In this document: positions 7,981 through 14,992 of the stretch, in pieces | Position numbering within the stretch: the first letter of the stretch is position 1 | Layout of the letters: every line of letters starts with the position of its first letter | DNA from: CAYLPU01 sp964385635 | GTDB lineage: Bacteria > Chloroflexota > Anaerolineae > B4-G1 | Assembly (NCBI GenBank): GCA_964385635.1 | Contig: CAYLPU010000102.1 | Location: 1-18,246 of the forward strand | DNA length: 18,246 nt | Direction of reading: 5' to 3' | Notes under the pieces: model-generated | What the model was told of the DNA's origin: nothing | The model's database searches: none | The model's input: only the letters and a program-made list of their open reading frames with translations | Translations under genes and position numbers: made by a program

Positions 7981-8775
7981 CTACCTCAGATACTCCAGCG
8001 CAACATCCACCGTCGCGTCCTCGTGGATGATAGCAGCGATGGCTGCTGCTATCTTGTCCGGTTCGGGATACTGGTAGATATTCCGGCCGACCGCGACGCC
8101 GACCGCACCAGCCTGCATCGCACCATAGATACCGTCCAATAGATCGCGGGGGTTTTCGGACTTGCCACCACCCAAGACGACGACGGGCACATACACCCGC
8201 TCGACAATGCTGCGGAAACTCTCCACGTCGCCGGTATAGGCGGTTTTGATGAAATCCACCCCCAACTCCGCACCGATGCGACATGCGTGACCGATGTTCT
8301 CCGGTGTCCACCACTCATCCGGGTTTTCGAACCCCGCTGGCAGCATCTCGGCCATCACGGGCACGTTCCACTCTGCGCACTCAGCCACCAACTCGGATAG
8401 ATACGGCAACATCTCCGCCTCAAACCGGGAACCCGGCATGCCCATCGCCCCGACAGCATCTGCTCCAATGCGCAGAGCATCGTAGACATCGTATACCAGT
8501 TGCATAGGACCGCGCTCCCTGGCCAGCAGCGTGCGGCCGCCGTCCACACGCAGGATTAGACCCAGTGCCCCGATGTCCTCGGCAAACCTCGCGCAAACGC
8601 CATAGGTGGTTAGGATAGCGTCCGCACCACCGGCGCGCACCTTACGGATGACTTCGCCCGGCTTCTCCAGCCCTTCCACTATGCCAAACACGCTGGCATG
8701 GTCCATCGCGAAAATAAATGTCCTACTATCCTCGCGAAAGATGTGGCTCCAACGATGCGTTTTAAGTCCGGTCAT
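7981..8775 (-). CDS. Class I aldolase, DhnA/DeoC/LsrF family
   Basis: A 264-residue TIM-barrel aldolase working through a lysine Schiff base. K177 in DFIKTAYTGD is the expected Schiff-base lysine. D25 in AMDHAS and the phosphate-binding end (VVVLGGGKS and GAVGVAVGRNIYQY) match the archaeal-type fructose-bisphosphate aldolase/LsrF/ADH-synthase group. The start is the ATG at 8775, preceded by AGGAGAG; the longer frame to 8844 runs through an intergenic inverted repeat and has no homologous residues. It lies between the PTS permease and the dehydrogenase, so it probably cleaves (or thiolytically splits, as LsrF does) the phosphorylated ketose made by the upstream steps. The exact substrate cannot be read from the sequence; fructose-1,6-bisphosphate itself is also possible. 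Confidence 0.9.
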   Translation of the reverse strand: MTGLKTHRWSHIFREDSRTFIFAMDHASVFGIVEGLEKPGEVIRKVRAGGADAILTTYGVCARFAEDIGALGLILRVDGGRTLLARERGPMQLVYDVYDALRIGADAVGAMGMPGSRFEAEMLPYLSELVAECAEWNVPVMAEMLPAGFENPDEWWTPENIGHACRIGAELGVDFIKTAYTGDVESFRSIVERVYVPVVVLGGGKSENPRDLLDGIYGAMQAGAVGVAVGRNIYQYPEPDKIAAAIAAIIHEDATVDVALEYLR

Positions 8776-8824
8776 CGTCTCTCTCCTTCTGTGTCCCGTT
8801 CCAACTTGCGGGGCGTAAAACGTG

Positions 8825-8853
8825 ACGTGAAACGTGGCCATCACGTTTCACGT
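8825..8853. repeat. Perfect 12-bp inverted repeat, REP-like, inside the PTS operon
   Basis: ACGTGAAACGTG (8825-8836) and CACGTTTCACGT (8842-8853) are exact reverse complements around the 5-base loop GCCAT. A further CGTTTCACGTGA copy follows to about 8862, so the CGTGAAA word is repeated several times. It lies in the 95-bp gap between the PTS permease stop and the aldolase start. It could be an mRNA-processing or attenuation hairpin that sets lower expression of the metabolic genes, or an intergenic repeat copied around the genome. Confidence 0.65.
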
Positions 8854-8870
8854 TTCACGTGACCCAGTCG

Positions 8871-10655
8871 TCACCCAAAGAGCCCAACCTTGATGCCTTC
8901 CCCCGTCTCCACATCAATGCCCGGCCATAAGGGGTAGGAACCCAACACACCGACCAGGATCACTATGACCATGATCATCGTGGGCGATACGTTCTTTCTC
9001 GCCAGCAGCCACCAGAAGAACAGAACCAGCAACAGAGGCAGCAGGTTGGGCATGAAACTGTCCAGGATTGCCTGAACTTCCAACTTGGTGCCGCCAATCA
9101 TAAAGGCCACCGGGGTCGAGATGCTGACGAACTGCACGACCAGCGCACCCATAATGAAGTTGCCCAGTACACCCGCGCCGACGATGGCACGGTTCAGCGT
9201 GCCGCTCCTCAGGACATTGGTCACAACAGCCCGCCCTCGCTGATATCCCTGCCACCAGACCAGCCAACCGACACCCCAGACAAAGGCGGCCACCGCGACG
9301 AAGACGAACAGGGGACCAAGAATGTTACCACGAGTCGCAGTGCCAATGGCCCCGCCCGTCGCGATACTCATGCCGATGGCCAGCACAGTAGGGATCACGA
9401 TGCCTTGCTGGATCGTGTCGCCGATGCCTGCCATTGGGCCCATCAGGCCAGTCTTGATGGCATTGATAGCATCATCGCTGATGTTAGCCCCAACCGCGCG
9501 CTCCTCCTCCATCGCGATGACCGCTCCGTGGATCACGCCACCGATGTCCGGCTGGGTATTGAAAAAGACCAGGTGGCGCTTCAGGGCTGCGCTGATGTCC
9601 TCCCTACTCTTGTACAACTTCTCAATGATGGGCGTCATGCTGTGCGCAAAGCCTATTCCCTGCATGCGCTCCCAGTTCCAGGTCGAGTGTGAGAAAAAGA
9701 GCCAGCGGAGCCACGCCTTGAAGACGTCCTGGCGCGTGAGCAGCCCAGGGGATCTGCGTTCTGTCACAGCCCCGATGGACTGCGCACTGGTGTCCCCCTC
9801 GGTGAACAGCACGTGTATGAACGCCACGCAAGCACCGATAATTGCCAGCATCAGCAGGTTGACGTCACCTCCTATCAGCAGGGCGACGATGAAGCCAATG
9901 AAAAAGTAAGGCCAGACGTTGCCCCGCAAGAGGAACTTGAGGTTGAGAGCGAGGCCCAAGGCGGACAGCATACCGCTGGCCGCGAACAGCCCCGACATCA
10001 CCCAGACGGCATGCAATGCGATCCAGTTAAGCGCCCCTGCTACTGCCGCTGAACCCAGCCACGCTGCCAGCGCGACCGGTACAGCGTAGATGACAAATAG
10101 GAACGGCTGGGAGTAGATATAGTTGCTTCGCGCCACTGCCTTGATGTTCCCCTCCTCGGCAAACCTATCTGCCCAGTGCGGGATGATCGAACACAGGGAC
10201 ATGCGCAACGAGAAAGTCAGCCCGCCCAACAAGCCCAGTGGCGCGGCCAGCGCCAGCGCGGCCTCCACGTCCAACCCACCACCTAGCACCAGTGCCGTAC
10301 CCAGGTAGCCGGCCAGTCCGGGGTCGCCGGGCAACGAGCCTCCCGCTCCGATCCACCCCAGATACAACACGTTGATGTTGGCGCCGATGGCGATGCCCTC
10401 GCCGAGCCGCCCCATCACCAGGCCGACCAGCGTGCCAGCGATGAGCGGCCGGTACAGCACAGTGAAACCAAGGTTGGCAAGCCAGGGCGAGAGGGCCAGA
10501 TAGTACAGAAGGCCGACAACGGCAGCCATCAGGAAATTCATGCGCACAGGCTCTTCCTGCACCACCGGTGCGGCCTCGACTATGGCAAAACTAGCCAACA
10601 TCAGCATCAGGCTGACACCCATGGCGATGCTAATATGCTTCTTATGCACCTTCAT
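8871..10655 (-). CDS. Mannose/sorbose-family PTS EIIC-EIID fusion permease
   Basis: This is the membrane part of a mannose-family phosphotransferase system, which moves a sugar in as it is phosphorylated by EIIB. In the family EIIC and EIID are normally separate proteins; here both are in one 594-residue chain. Residues about 38-285 are EIIC (RPLIAGTLVGLVMG at 69-82, IGANINVLYLGWIGAGG, then multiple helices). Residues 286-303 are a linker. Residues about 304-594 are EIID (RQDVFKAWLRWLFF, WERMQGIGFAHSM, LKRHLVFFNTQP, VIAMEEER, GLMGPMAGIGDTI). A further 35 residues at the N-terminus look like a signal peptide (MKVHKK, a hydrophobic stretch, then VEAAP), which is not usual for EIIC. The start is ATG with AAGGA nine bases upstream, 21 bp after the EIIB gene. 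There is no internal stop or frameshift, so the fusion looks real. Confidence 0.95.
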   Translation of the reverse strand: MKVHKKHISIAMGVSLMLMLASFAIVEAAPVVQEEPVRMNFLMAAVVGLLYYLALSPWLANLGFTVLYRPLIAGTLVGLVMGRLGEGIAIGANINVLYLGWIGAGGSLPGDPGLAGYLGTALVLGGGLDVEAALALAAPLGLLGGLTFSLRMSLCSIIPHWADRFAEEGNIKAVARSNYIYSQPFLFVIYAVPVALAAWLGSAAVAGALNWIALHAVWVMSGLFAASGMLSALGLALNLKFLLRGNVWPYFFIGFIVALLIGGDVNLLMLAIIGACVAFIHVLFTEGDTSAQSIGAVTERRSPGLLTRQDVFKAWLRWLFFSHSTWNWERMQGIGFAHSMTPIIEKLYKSREDISAALKRHLVFFNTQPDIGGVIHGAVIAMEEERAVGANISDDAINAIKTGLMGPMAGIGDTIQQGIVIPTVLAIGMSIATGGAIGTATRGNILGPLFVFVAVAAFVWGVGWLVWWQGYQRGRAVVTNVLRSGTLNRAIVGAGVLGNFIMGALVVQFVSISTPVAFMIGGTKLEVQAILDSFMPNLLPLLLVLFFWWLLARKNVSPTMIMVIVILVGVLGSYPLWPGIDVETGEGIKVGLFG

Positions 10656-10676
10656 TGTCGTTTTTCCTTCGTCAAC

Positions 10677-11174
10677 TTAATGGCCTTTGCCCACCAGATC
10701 CGAGAACGCTTTCGACCTCTCGCCCGGCACAGTCAGGAGAGTGATCTTCACCCCCTTGTCCATCAGGTACCTGAGAATCGCGATCTCTTCTCCCGAGGCA
10801 GAGATATTCTTGAACACGTTCTTGCGCCCAGGCCCGCTGCCGATCCCGCCGACGTTGAGCGCACTGTATTTCAGCCCACCATCGTAGAGCCGCTTCGCCG
10901 CCAGAGGCGACTTCAGCAGCACCATCATCGTCCCCCGGTCCGGCGTGTCCTGGCTCAGCGCCTTGATGCTCTCCTCGATTGAGAACACGTCCACCTGGAG
11001 ATCCGGAGGCGCAGCCAGTTTCAACACCTCCTGCATGAACGGGTCCGCCGCCACACCGTCGTCCACGATGACAATCCGGGTGAACCGGTGGTGCTTGCAC
11101 CACACTGCGATCACCTGTCCGTGAATCAGACGGTCGTCAACCCGCACCAGCCCCAATTCCTCGATGTCGTTCAC
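10677..11174 (-). CDS. Mannose/sorbose-family PTS EIIB
   Basis: A cytoplasmic phosphocarrier of 165 residues, the usual EIIB length. The active-site histidine is H18 in RVDDRLIHGQV. IVIVDDGVAADPFMQEVLKLAAPP and FSIEESIKAL follow the family pattern, as does the C-terminal KGVKITLLTVPGE. I chose GTG at 11174, with AAGGA six bases upstream; the longer frame to 11246 adds a stretch with no family similarity. It receives the phosphate from EIIA and passes it to the sugar in the EIIC-EIID permease, whose gene starts 21 bp downstream. Confidence 0.93.
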   Translation of the reverse strand: MNDIEELGLVRVDDRLIHGQVIAVWCKHHRFTRIVIVDDGVAADPFMQEVLKLAAPPDLQVDVFSIEESIKALSQDTPDRGTMMVLLKSPLAAKRLYDGGLKYSALNVGGIGSGPGRKNVFKNISASGEEIAILRYLMDKGVKITLLTVPGERSKAFSDLVGKGH

Positions 11175-11264
11175 TCCCTTTCCTTCAGTCCGGTGAGGCC
11201 GTCGCACAGCCTGCCTGAAGTAAGACGCCGCCATCATGATCTGCACACTCGCGCACTTGCATAC

Positions 11265-11663
11265 TTACTGCTCGTTCAACATCGCCCCCAGATTCTCGAT
11301 CGCCTCCCGCCCCACCTGGGCGATGACCCCGGCCAGCTCTGGCAGCGAAACGTTGTCACGTGACGTGACCAGTTCCAACAGCATCGGGAGGTTCACCCCG
11401 GTCACGCACTCGACGTTACCTTTGAGCACGTAGCGAGCCGCGACGTTATACGGTGTCCCGCCCAACAAATCAATCAACACCAGCATCTCCTGTCCCTCAA
11501 TCTCTCGCAACGTTGTGGCCAGTTTTTTCTCAAAGCCCTCAGGGCTCTCATCGGGCAAGAGTGGAACGGAGAAAAGATGCTCTATCGGACCCGTGATCAT
11601 CTCGGTCGCCTGGATCAGCGCGTCTCCGAGGTCACCGTGAGAGACCAGGACGATGTTGATCAT
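11265..11663 (-). CDS. Mannose/sorbose-family PTS EIIA
   Basis: A 132-residue cytoplasmic phosphocarrier of the EIIA-Man fold. H9 in INIVLVSHGDLGDAL is the phosphorylated histidine. MITGPIEHLFSVPL, LVLIDLLGGTPYNVAA and VTGVNLPMLLEL are characteristic of the family. The start is ATG at 11663 with AGAGGTG about eleven bases upstream; the extension to 11729 lies in the transcript leader. It is the first gene of the operon and is followed by 90 bp in which I see no gene before EIIB. General PTS proteins EI and HPr must come from elsewhere in the genome. Confidence 0.93.
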   Translation of the reverse strand: MINIVLVSHGDLGDALIQATEMITGPIEHLFSVPLLPDESPEGFEKKLATTLREIEGQEMLVLIDLLGGTPYNVAARYVLKGNVECVTGVNLPMLLELVTSRDNVSLPELAGVIAQVGREAIENLGAMLNEQ

Positions 11664-11783
11664 ACTCAGCAACACCTCTCGTGGTATTGGAGGCAATCGC
11701 TTCACCACCTTATCACCGGTTACAGGCACATCGCGTCGATCGGACGAAGCGCCGGTAAGATGCTCAGGCGGGTGTCGTACAAA

Positions 11784-11812
11784 GCACTGCGGGGATCATT
11801 CCCCGGCAGCAC
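11784..11812. promoter_or_regulatory. Inverted repeat at the transcription start of the PTS operon
   Basis: On the - strand CCGGGG and CCCCG flank the 6-base AATGAT, with flanking GTGCTG and CAGTGC arms that pair with one bulge and two G-T pairs. It overlaps the predicted start (about 11809), so it could be a repressor operator or a 5' hairpin on the message. The remaining leader to the EIIA start shows no recognised riboswitch. Confidence 0.45.
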
Positions 11813-11815
11813 GTG

Positions 11816-11845
11816 AGTATATCACAAAATGGTCGCGCCTGTCAA
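11816..11845 (-). promoter_or_regulatory. Promoter of the PTS operon
   Basis: On the - strand a perfect -35 TTGACA (11840-11845) and a -10 TATACT (11816-11821) are 18 bp apart, and the -10 carries the TGn extension (TGATATACT). This is the strongest promoter-like signal in the window. It leaves a leader of about 145 nt before the EIIA start codon. Confidence 0.75.
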
Positions 11846-11881
11846 GTTCAAATCGCCTGGTCGGCAGAAACGCTTGACAGC

Positions 11882-11896
11882 ATGGTAAAATACCAT
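11882..11896. promoter_or_regulatory. Perfect palindrome in the divergent control region
   Basis: ATGGTA-AAA-TACCAT is a perfect inverted repeat with a 3-base centre, placed between the two divergent promoters. It fits an operator for a dimeric regulator. Reading + it also contains TGGTAAAAT, an extended -10-like sequence. CTTGACAG at 11873-11880 mirrors CTGTCAAG at 11839-11846, so the -35 word is present on both strands. Confidence 0.45.
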
Positions 11897-11902
11897 CATC
11901 AC

Positions 11903-11942
11903 GGGCGGGTAGCTTGTCCCGCCCGGTCGATTGTGATACAAT
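11903..11942 (+). promoter_or_regulatory. Promoter of the decarboxylase gene with overlapping inverted repeat
   Basis: TTGTCC (11914-11919) and TACAAT (11937-11942) are 17 bp apart, and TGA before the TACAAT gives an extended -10. The predicted start is about 11949. An inverted repeat GGGCGGG (11903-11909) / CCCGCCC (11918-11924) overlaps the -35 box, which could be an operator or a hairpin. Confidence 0.5.
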
Positions 11943-11951
11943 GTGAGAGAA

Positions 11952-12008
11952 GCCTCGGCGCTTTGCGCGAGCCCGAGGCGACAGCCAGGGTAGCGAGAGC
12001 TACCTGTC
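11952..12008 (+). promoter_or_regulatory. Structured leader upstream of the decarboxylase
   Basis: Two adjacent stem-loops lie in the predicted 5' UTR of about 135 nt. The first pairs GCCTCGG (11952-11958) with CCGAGGC (11973-11979) and can extend with GCT/AGC. The second pairs GACAG with CTGTC on the outside and GGTAGC with GCTACC around a GAGA tetraloop (11980-12008). A weaker CCGG/CCGG pair follows at about 12036-12049. I recognise no known riboswitch class. The structures could control expression or protect the message. Confidence 0.45.
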
Positions 12009-12083
12009 GTCAAGGTTGGGGCGGGTGTTTTGTTGCCGGACAAGACCGGATCTCATAACCACTCGATAAAAAAGGGGAGGGAT

Positions 12084-13526
12084 ATGTCCGAAGAGAAGAG
12101 TTTCCACATGACCCCAGAAGAGTTCCGCCAGTATGGCCGAGCCGTAGTAGATTGGATCGCTGATTACTATCAGAGGATCGAGTCGTTTCCGGTTCTATCC
12201 CAGGTTCAGCCGGGGCAAATTCGTGCTTCACTTCCTTCCGAACCACCTCTACACGGCGAACCCTTTGAAACCATTCTCAGGGATGTGGATAGGCTGATTA
12301 TCCCTGGGATCACCCATTGGCAGTCGCCCAATTTCTTTGCCTTCTTTCCAGCAAACAGTTCAGGGCCTGCCATACTGGGGGAATTGCTCTCGGCTGGCCT
12401 TGGGATTCAAGGGATGTTGTGGGCGACGAGCCCGGCTTGCACAGAGCTGGAGACGCATGTGTTGGACTGGCTAGTGGATATGCTTGGCCTGCCTGCAAAG
12501 TTCAAGTCTGAGGAGACCGGCGGTGGGGTTATCCAGGACTCCGCTTCCAGCGCATCCCTGTGTGCCCTTCTGGCGAGCCGCGAGCGCATCACCGACTACA
12601 AGAGCAACCAACGCGGTTGCGATGGGCGTCTCATCGCCTATGCCTCCACCCAGACACACTCCTCCATAGAGAAAGCGGTCAAGATCGCCGGACTTGGCCG
12701 CCAGAACCTCCGGCTGATCGAGGTAGATGATCGCTTTGCTCTCCGCCCGGACGCGCTGGCCAGGCAGATCAAGCAGGACCGCCAGGCTGGCCTGGTTCCC
12801 TGTTTCGTGTGTGCAACCGTGGGGACTACTTCTTCAAACGGTATAGACCCATTGCCGGAGATCGGCCGGATCTGCCGTGAGGAGGGGATCTGGCTTCACG
12901 TTGACGCAGCAATGTGCGGCACTGCAGCCCTCTGCCCCGAGTACCGCCATATTCATGCCGGGGTGGAGTTGGCTGACAGTTACTGCTTCAACCCCCATAA
13001 ATGGATGTTCACCAATTTCGATTGCGATTGCTTCTACGTAGCCGACCGGGCGGCCTTGATCAAGACTCTGAGTGTGCTGCCGGAATACCTGCGCAACAAG
13101 GCCACCGAGTCCGGGGCTGTGATTGACTACCGGGACTGGCAAATCTCTCTTGGTAGGCGCTTTCGCTCGCTGAAGCTCTGGTTTGTCATTCGCCATTACG
13201 GTATAGAAGGCCTACGTTACCACATCAGACGCCATGTTGAACTAGCCCAAGAATTCGCCAGGTGGATTGATGAGAATGATCGATTCGAACTTGCTGTTCC
13301 CCCACCATTGAACCTGGTCTGTTTCCGGCACGTGGGCGGAGATGCAATCAACCAGCGGTTATTAGAGCGTCTTAATCGAAGCGGCAATTTGTACTTAACC
13401 CATACGAAGCTAAACAGGCAATATACGCTTCGGCTATGTGTCGGTCAGACCCATACCGAGGCGCGCCACGTGCGTCAGGCCTGGCAGCAGATTCAGGAGA
13501 CAGCCGCAGAGGTCGAGAAAGAGTAA
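12084..13526 (+). CDS. Aromatic-L-amino-acid decarboxylase-like PLP enzyme (group II)
   Basis: A 480-residue PLP-dependent decarboxylase that should turn an (aromatic) L-amino acid into its amine in the cytoplasm. The family layout is complete: FHMTPEEFRQYGRAVVDWIADYY, HWQSPNFFAFFPA, TSPACTELE, QTHSSIEKA (PLP-stacking His), GTTSSNGIDP, HVDAAMCG (D274, pyridine-N aspartate) and FNPHKWM with the Schiff-base K306. The spacing of D274 and K306 equals that in human DDC (D271, K303). The start is ATG at 12084, right after GGGGAGG; an in-frame extension to 12030 lacks family residues and a ribosome site. MCG replaces the commoner YAG after HVDAA, so the substrate (Trp, Tyr, Phe or other) cannot be assigned. 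It is a single-gene unit, divergent from the PTS operon and convergent with the aminotransferase. Confidence 0.93.
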   Translation: MSEEKSFHMTPEEFRQYGRAVVDWIADYYQRIESFPVLSQVQPGQIRASLPSEPPLHGEPFETILRDVDRLIIPGITHWQSPNFFAFFPANSSGPAILGELLSAGLGIQGMLWATSPACTELETHVLDWLVDMLGLPAKFKSEETGGGVIQDSASSASLCALLASRERITDYKSNQRGCDGRLIAYASTQTHSSIEKAVKIAGLGRQNLRLIEVDDRFALRPDALARQIKQDRQAGLVPCFVCATVGTTSSNGIDPLPEIGRICREEGIWLHVDAAMCGTAALCPEYRHIHAGVELADSYCFNPHKWMFTNFDCDCFYVADRAALIKTLSVLPEYLRNKATESGAVIDYRDWQISLGRRFRSLKLWFVIRHYGIEGLRYHIRRHVELAQEFARWIDENDRFELAVPPPLNLVCFRHVGGDAINQRLLERLNRSGNLYLTHTKLNRQYTLRLCVGQTHTEARHVRQAWQQIQETAAEVEKE

Positions 13527-13732
13527 GGAGATAGGTACAGAAGGCAGCCTCACGTTTTCCCCTCCACCCAGACCGTTCGCTCGTTTCGATAGGTGACTTG
13601 TCCAGGGTGACCACCGCGCACGCGCCGCATAAAGCGCCGTTCCGTCACATCCACGCCCACCGGAGTCGGCCAAGCCGTCACGCACCTCGTCTATCCGCAG
13701 GCCGTCAAGACGGTCCCGTAGACAGGCCAGGG

Positions 13733-14992
13733 TCAGGTAGTCAACGTACAATTCTGCGGCCCTCGTGTGGAGTTGGTCAAACAACCGGCGTGGGACAGCG
13801 ACACCCGGAGCGCTTCTACCAGCGCGTCCACGTCGGCCCGCGTGTTATATCCCTGGACGGAGATGCGCACAAACTCCCGCCCGTTCCAGGTGATGATGGG
13901 GACCTCGATGCCGAAATCATCGTACAGCCGCCGCCGCAGGGGTTCTGCGTCACACGGGGGCAGGGGGAAAGCCGCCATCTGCGCAAACCACCTAGGTGCG
14001 TCCGGCGTGATGGGCGGGAGCCCTGTTAACTCCGTGATAGCCTGCCGCGCATAGCGGACCAGTTCGTGGCACGCACATCGCACCTGCGACCAATGGTGCT
14101 CTTCCATAAATCGAATCGCCGCAGGCACAGCCAGAAACGGGGCCATGTCCCGCGTCCCCTGCCACTCGTGGTGGTCCACAAAGCGGGACAGGCCGGGCCT
14201 GCCCTGAGCCTGCCGAACGGGCCTGCCCTGAGCCTGTCGAACGGGCCTTTCGTTTTCCCAACCCCAGCTCACCACCAGCGGTTCCAGCAGTGGTTGCATC
14301 TCGCGGCGGGCGTAGAGGAAGGCGGACCCCTTGGGGGCCATCATCCACTTATGGCAGTTGCCAGTATAAAAATCAGCGCCCAGCGTCTCCAGGTCCAGTG
14401 GAACCTGCCCCGGCGCGTGAGCGCCATCTACAACAGTGATGATCCCCGCCCGCCGCGCCCGGTGGACCAGATCGGCGACGGGGAGGATGATAGCGGTGGG
14501 TGACGTGATGTGGCTCATGAAGAACACCCGGGTGCGCGGCGTCACGCCCGCCCATACCGCCTCTACGACCTGCTCTGCGGAGGTCACCGGCAAGGTCACC
14601 GGCTGGCGAATATAGCGCGCGCCGCGCTTCTGGCACATGAAGCGCCAGGTGCGGTCTAACGCGCCATATTCATGGTCGGTGGACAGCACCTCATCGTCGG
14701 GGGCCAACGGCAGGGAACGTGCCACGATGTTCAACCCGGTGGTGGCGTTGGGGACATAGACCAGGTCGTCCGTCTCTGCGCCGACAAAGACCCCCAGCGA
14801 TGCGCGGGCCTCACGCATCAGGTGCTCGAAGCACCTACCCAGGAACTCAACTGGCTGGCGCTCGAGTTCCAGTTGCCAGGCCTGGTAGGCCTCAAAGACG
14901 GGGCGGGGACACGCGCCGAACGATCCGTGATTGAGAAAAACCACACCGGGGCGCAGAAGAAAGAGATCACGCAATCCAACGTGAGTGCTCAT
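13733..14992 (-). CDS. Class V aminotransferase, isopenicillin-N-epimerase/cysteine-desulfurase-like
   Basis: A 419-residue PLP fold-type I enzyme. Visible motifs are FLNHGSFGACP, VEFLGRCFEHL, NATTGLNIVAR, VLSTDHEYGA, SHITSPTAI, VVDGAHAPGQVPLD and GNCHKWMMAPKG with the Schiff-base K215, then VISWGW-like VVSWGW and QGTRDMAPFLA. These are typical of CefD-like epimerases; most bacterial relatives have no proven substrate and beta-lactam biosynthesis is not implied. ATG at 14992 shares its A with the TGA of the upstream peptidase gene, so translation is coupled. Residues about 249-267 contain two tandem PVRQAQGR units that come from a palindromic DNA repeat and break the family alignment. The last 15 or so residues after VSLSHAG look like read-through beyond the normal domain end. 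Confidence 0.88.
   Translation of the reverse strand: MSTHVGLRDLFLLRPGVVFLNHGSFGACPRPVFEAYQAWQLELERQPVEFLGRCFEHLMREARASLGVFVGAETDDLVYVPNATTGLNIVARSLPLAPDDEVLSTDHEYGALDRTWRFMCQKRGARYIRQPVTLPVTSAEQVVEAVWAGVTPRTRVFFMSHITSPTAIILPVADLVHRARRAGIITVVDGAHAPGQVPLDLETLGADFYTGNCHKWMMAPKGSAFLYARREMQPLLEPLVVSWGWENERPVRQAQGRPVRQAQGRPGLSRFVDHHEWQGTRDMAPFLAVPAAIRFMEEHHWSQVRCACHELVRYARQAITELTGLPPITPDAPRWFAQMAAFPLPPCDAEPLRRRLYDDFGIEVPIITWNGREFVRISVQGYNTRADVDALVEALRVSLSHAGCLTNSTRGPQNCTLTT
14194..14247. repeat. Two tandem copies of a 24-bp palindromic repeat inside a coding region
   Basis: Units at 14194-14217 and 14218-14241 differ at one base; the core is GCCCTGAGCCTGTCGAA, and a partial third unit (CGGGCC) follows. 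Each unit is eight codons, read on the - strand as PVRQAQGR. This word is a common dispersed repeat in Chloroflexota and other environmental genomes (established from general experience of such genomes, not checked here). Confidence 0.8.

Noticed and set aside
9322..9909. 195-codon + strand frame inside the PTS permease gene
   Set aside because: It lies wholly antisense to a firmly identified gene and its Met/Ala/Ser-rich translation has no recognisable motif.
11874..11902. TTGACA on the + strand as the -35 of the decarboxylase promoter
   Set aside because: No acceptable -10 lies 16-18 bp downstream; TTGTCC/TACAAT at 11914-11942 is a better pair.
12030..12083. Upstream in-frame start for the decarboxylase
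   Set aside because: The extra 18 residues lack family similarity and no ribosome site precedes them, while GGGGAGG sits directly before ATG 12084.
13434..13784. 116-codon - strand frame across the decarboxylase end and aminotransferase end; the segment LRDRLDGLRI briefly recalled a metallophosphoesterase start
   Set aside because: It overlaps two well-supported genes, lacks the HDxH-type metal motifs and has no ribosome site.
13733..14992. Beta-lactam biosynthesis (isopenicillin N epimerase) role for the aminotransferase
   Set aside because: No ACV synthetase, isopenicillin N synthase or other beta-lactam gene is present; the similarity is only at family level.
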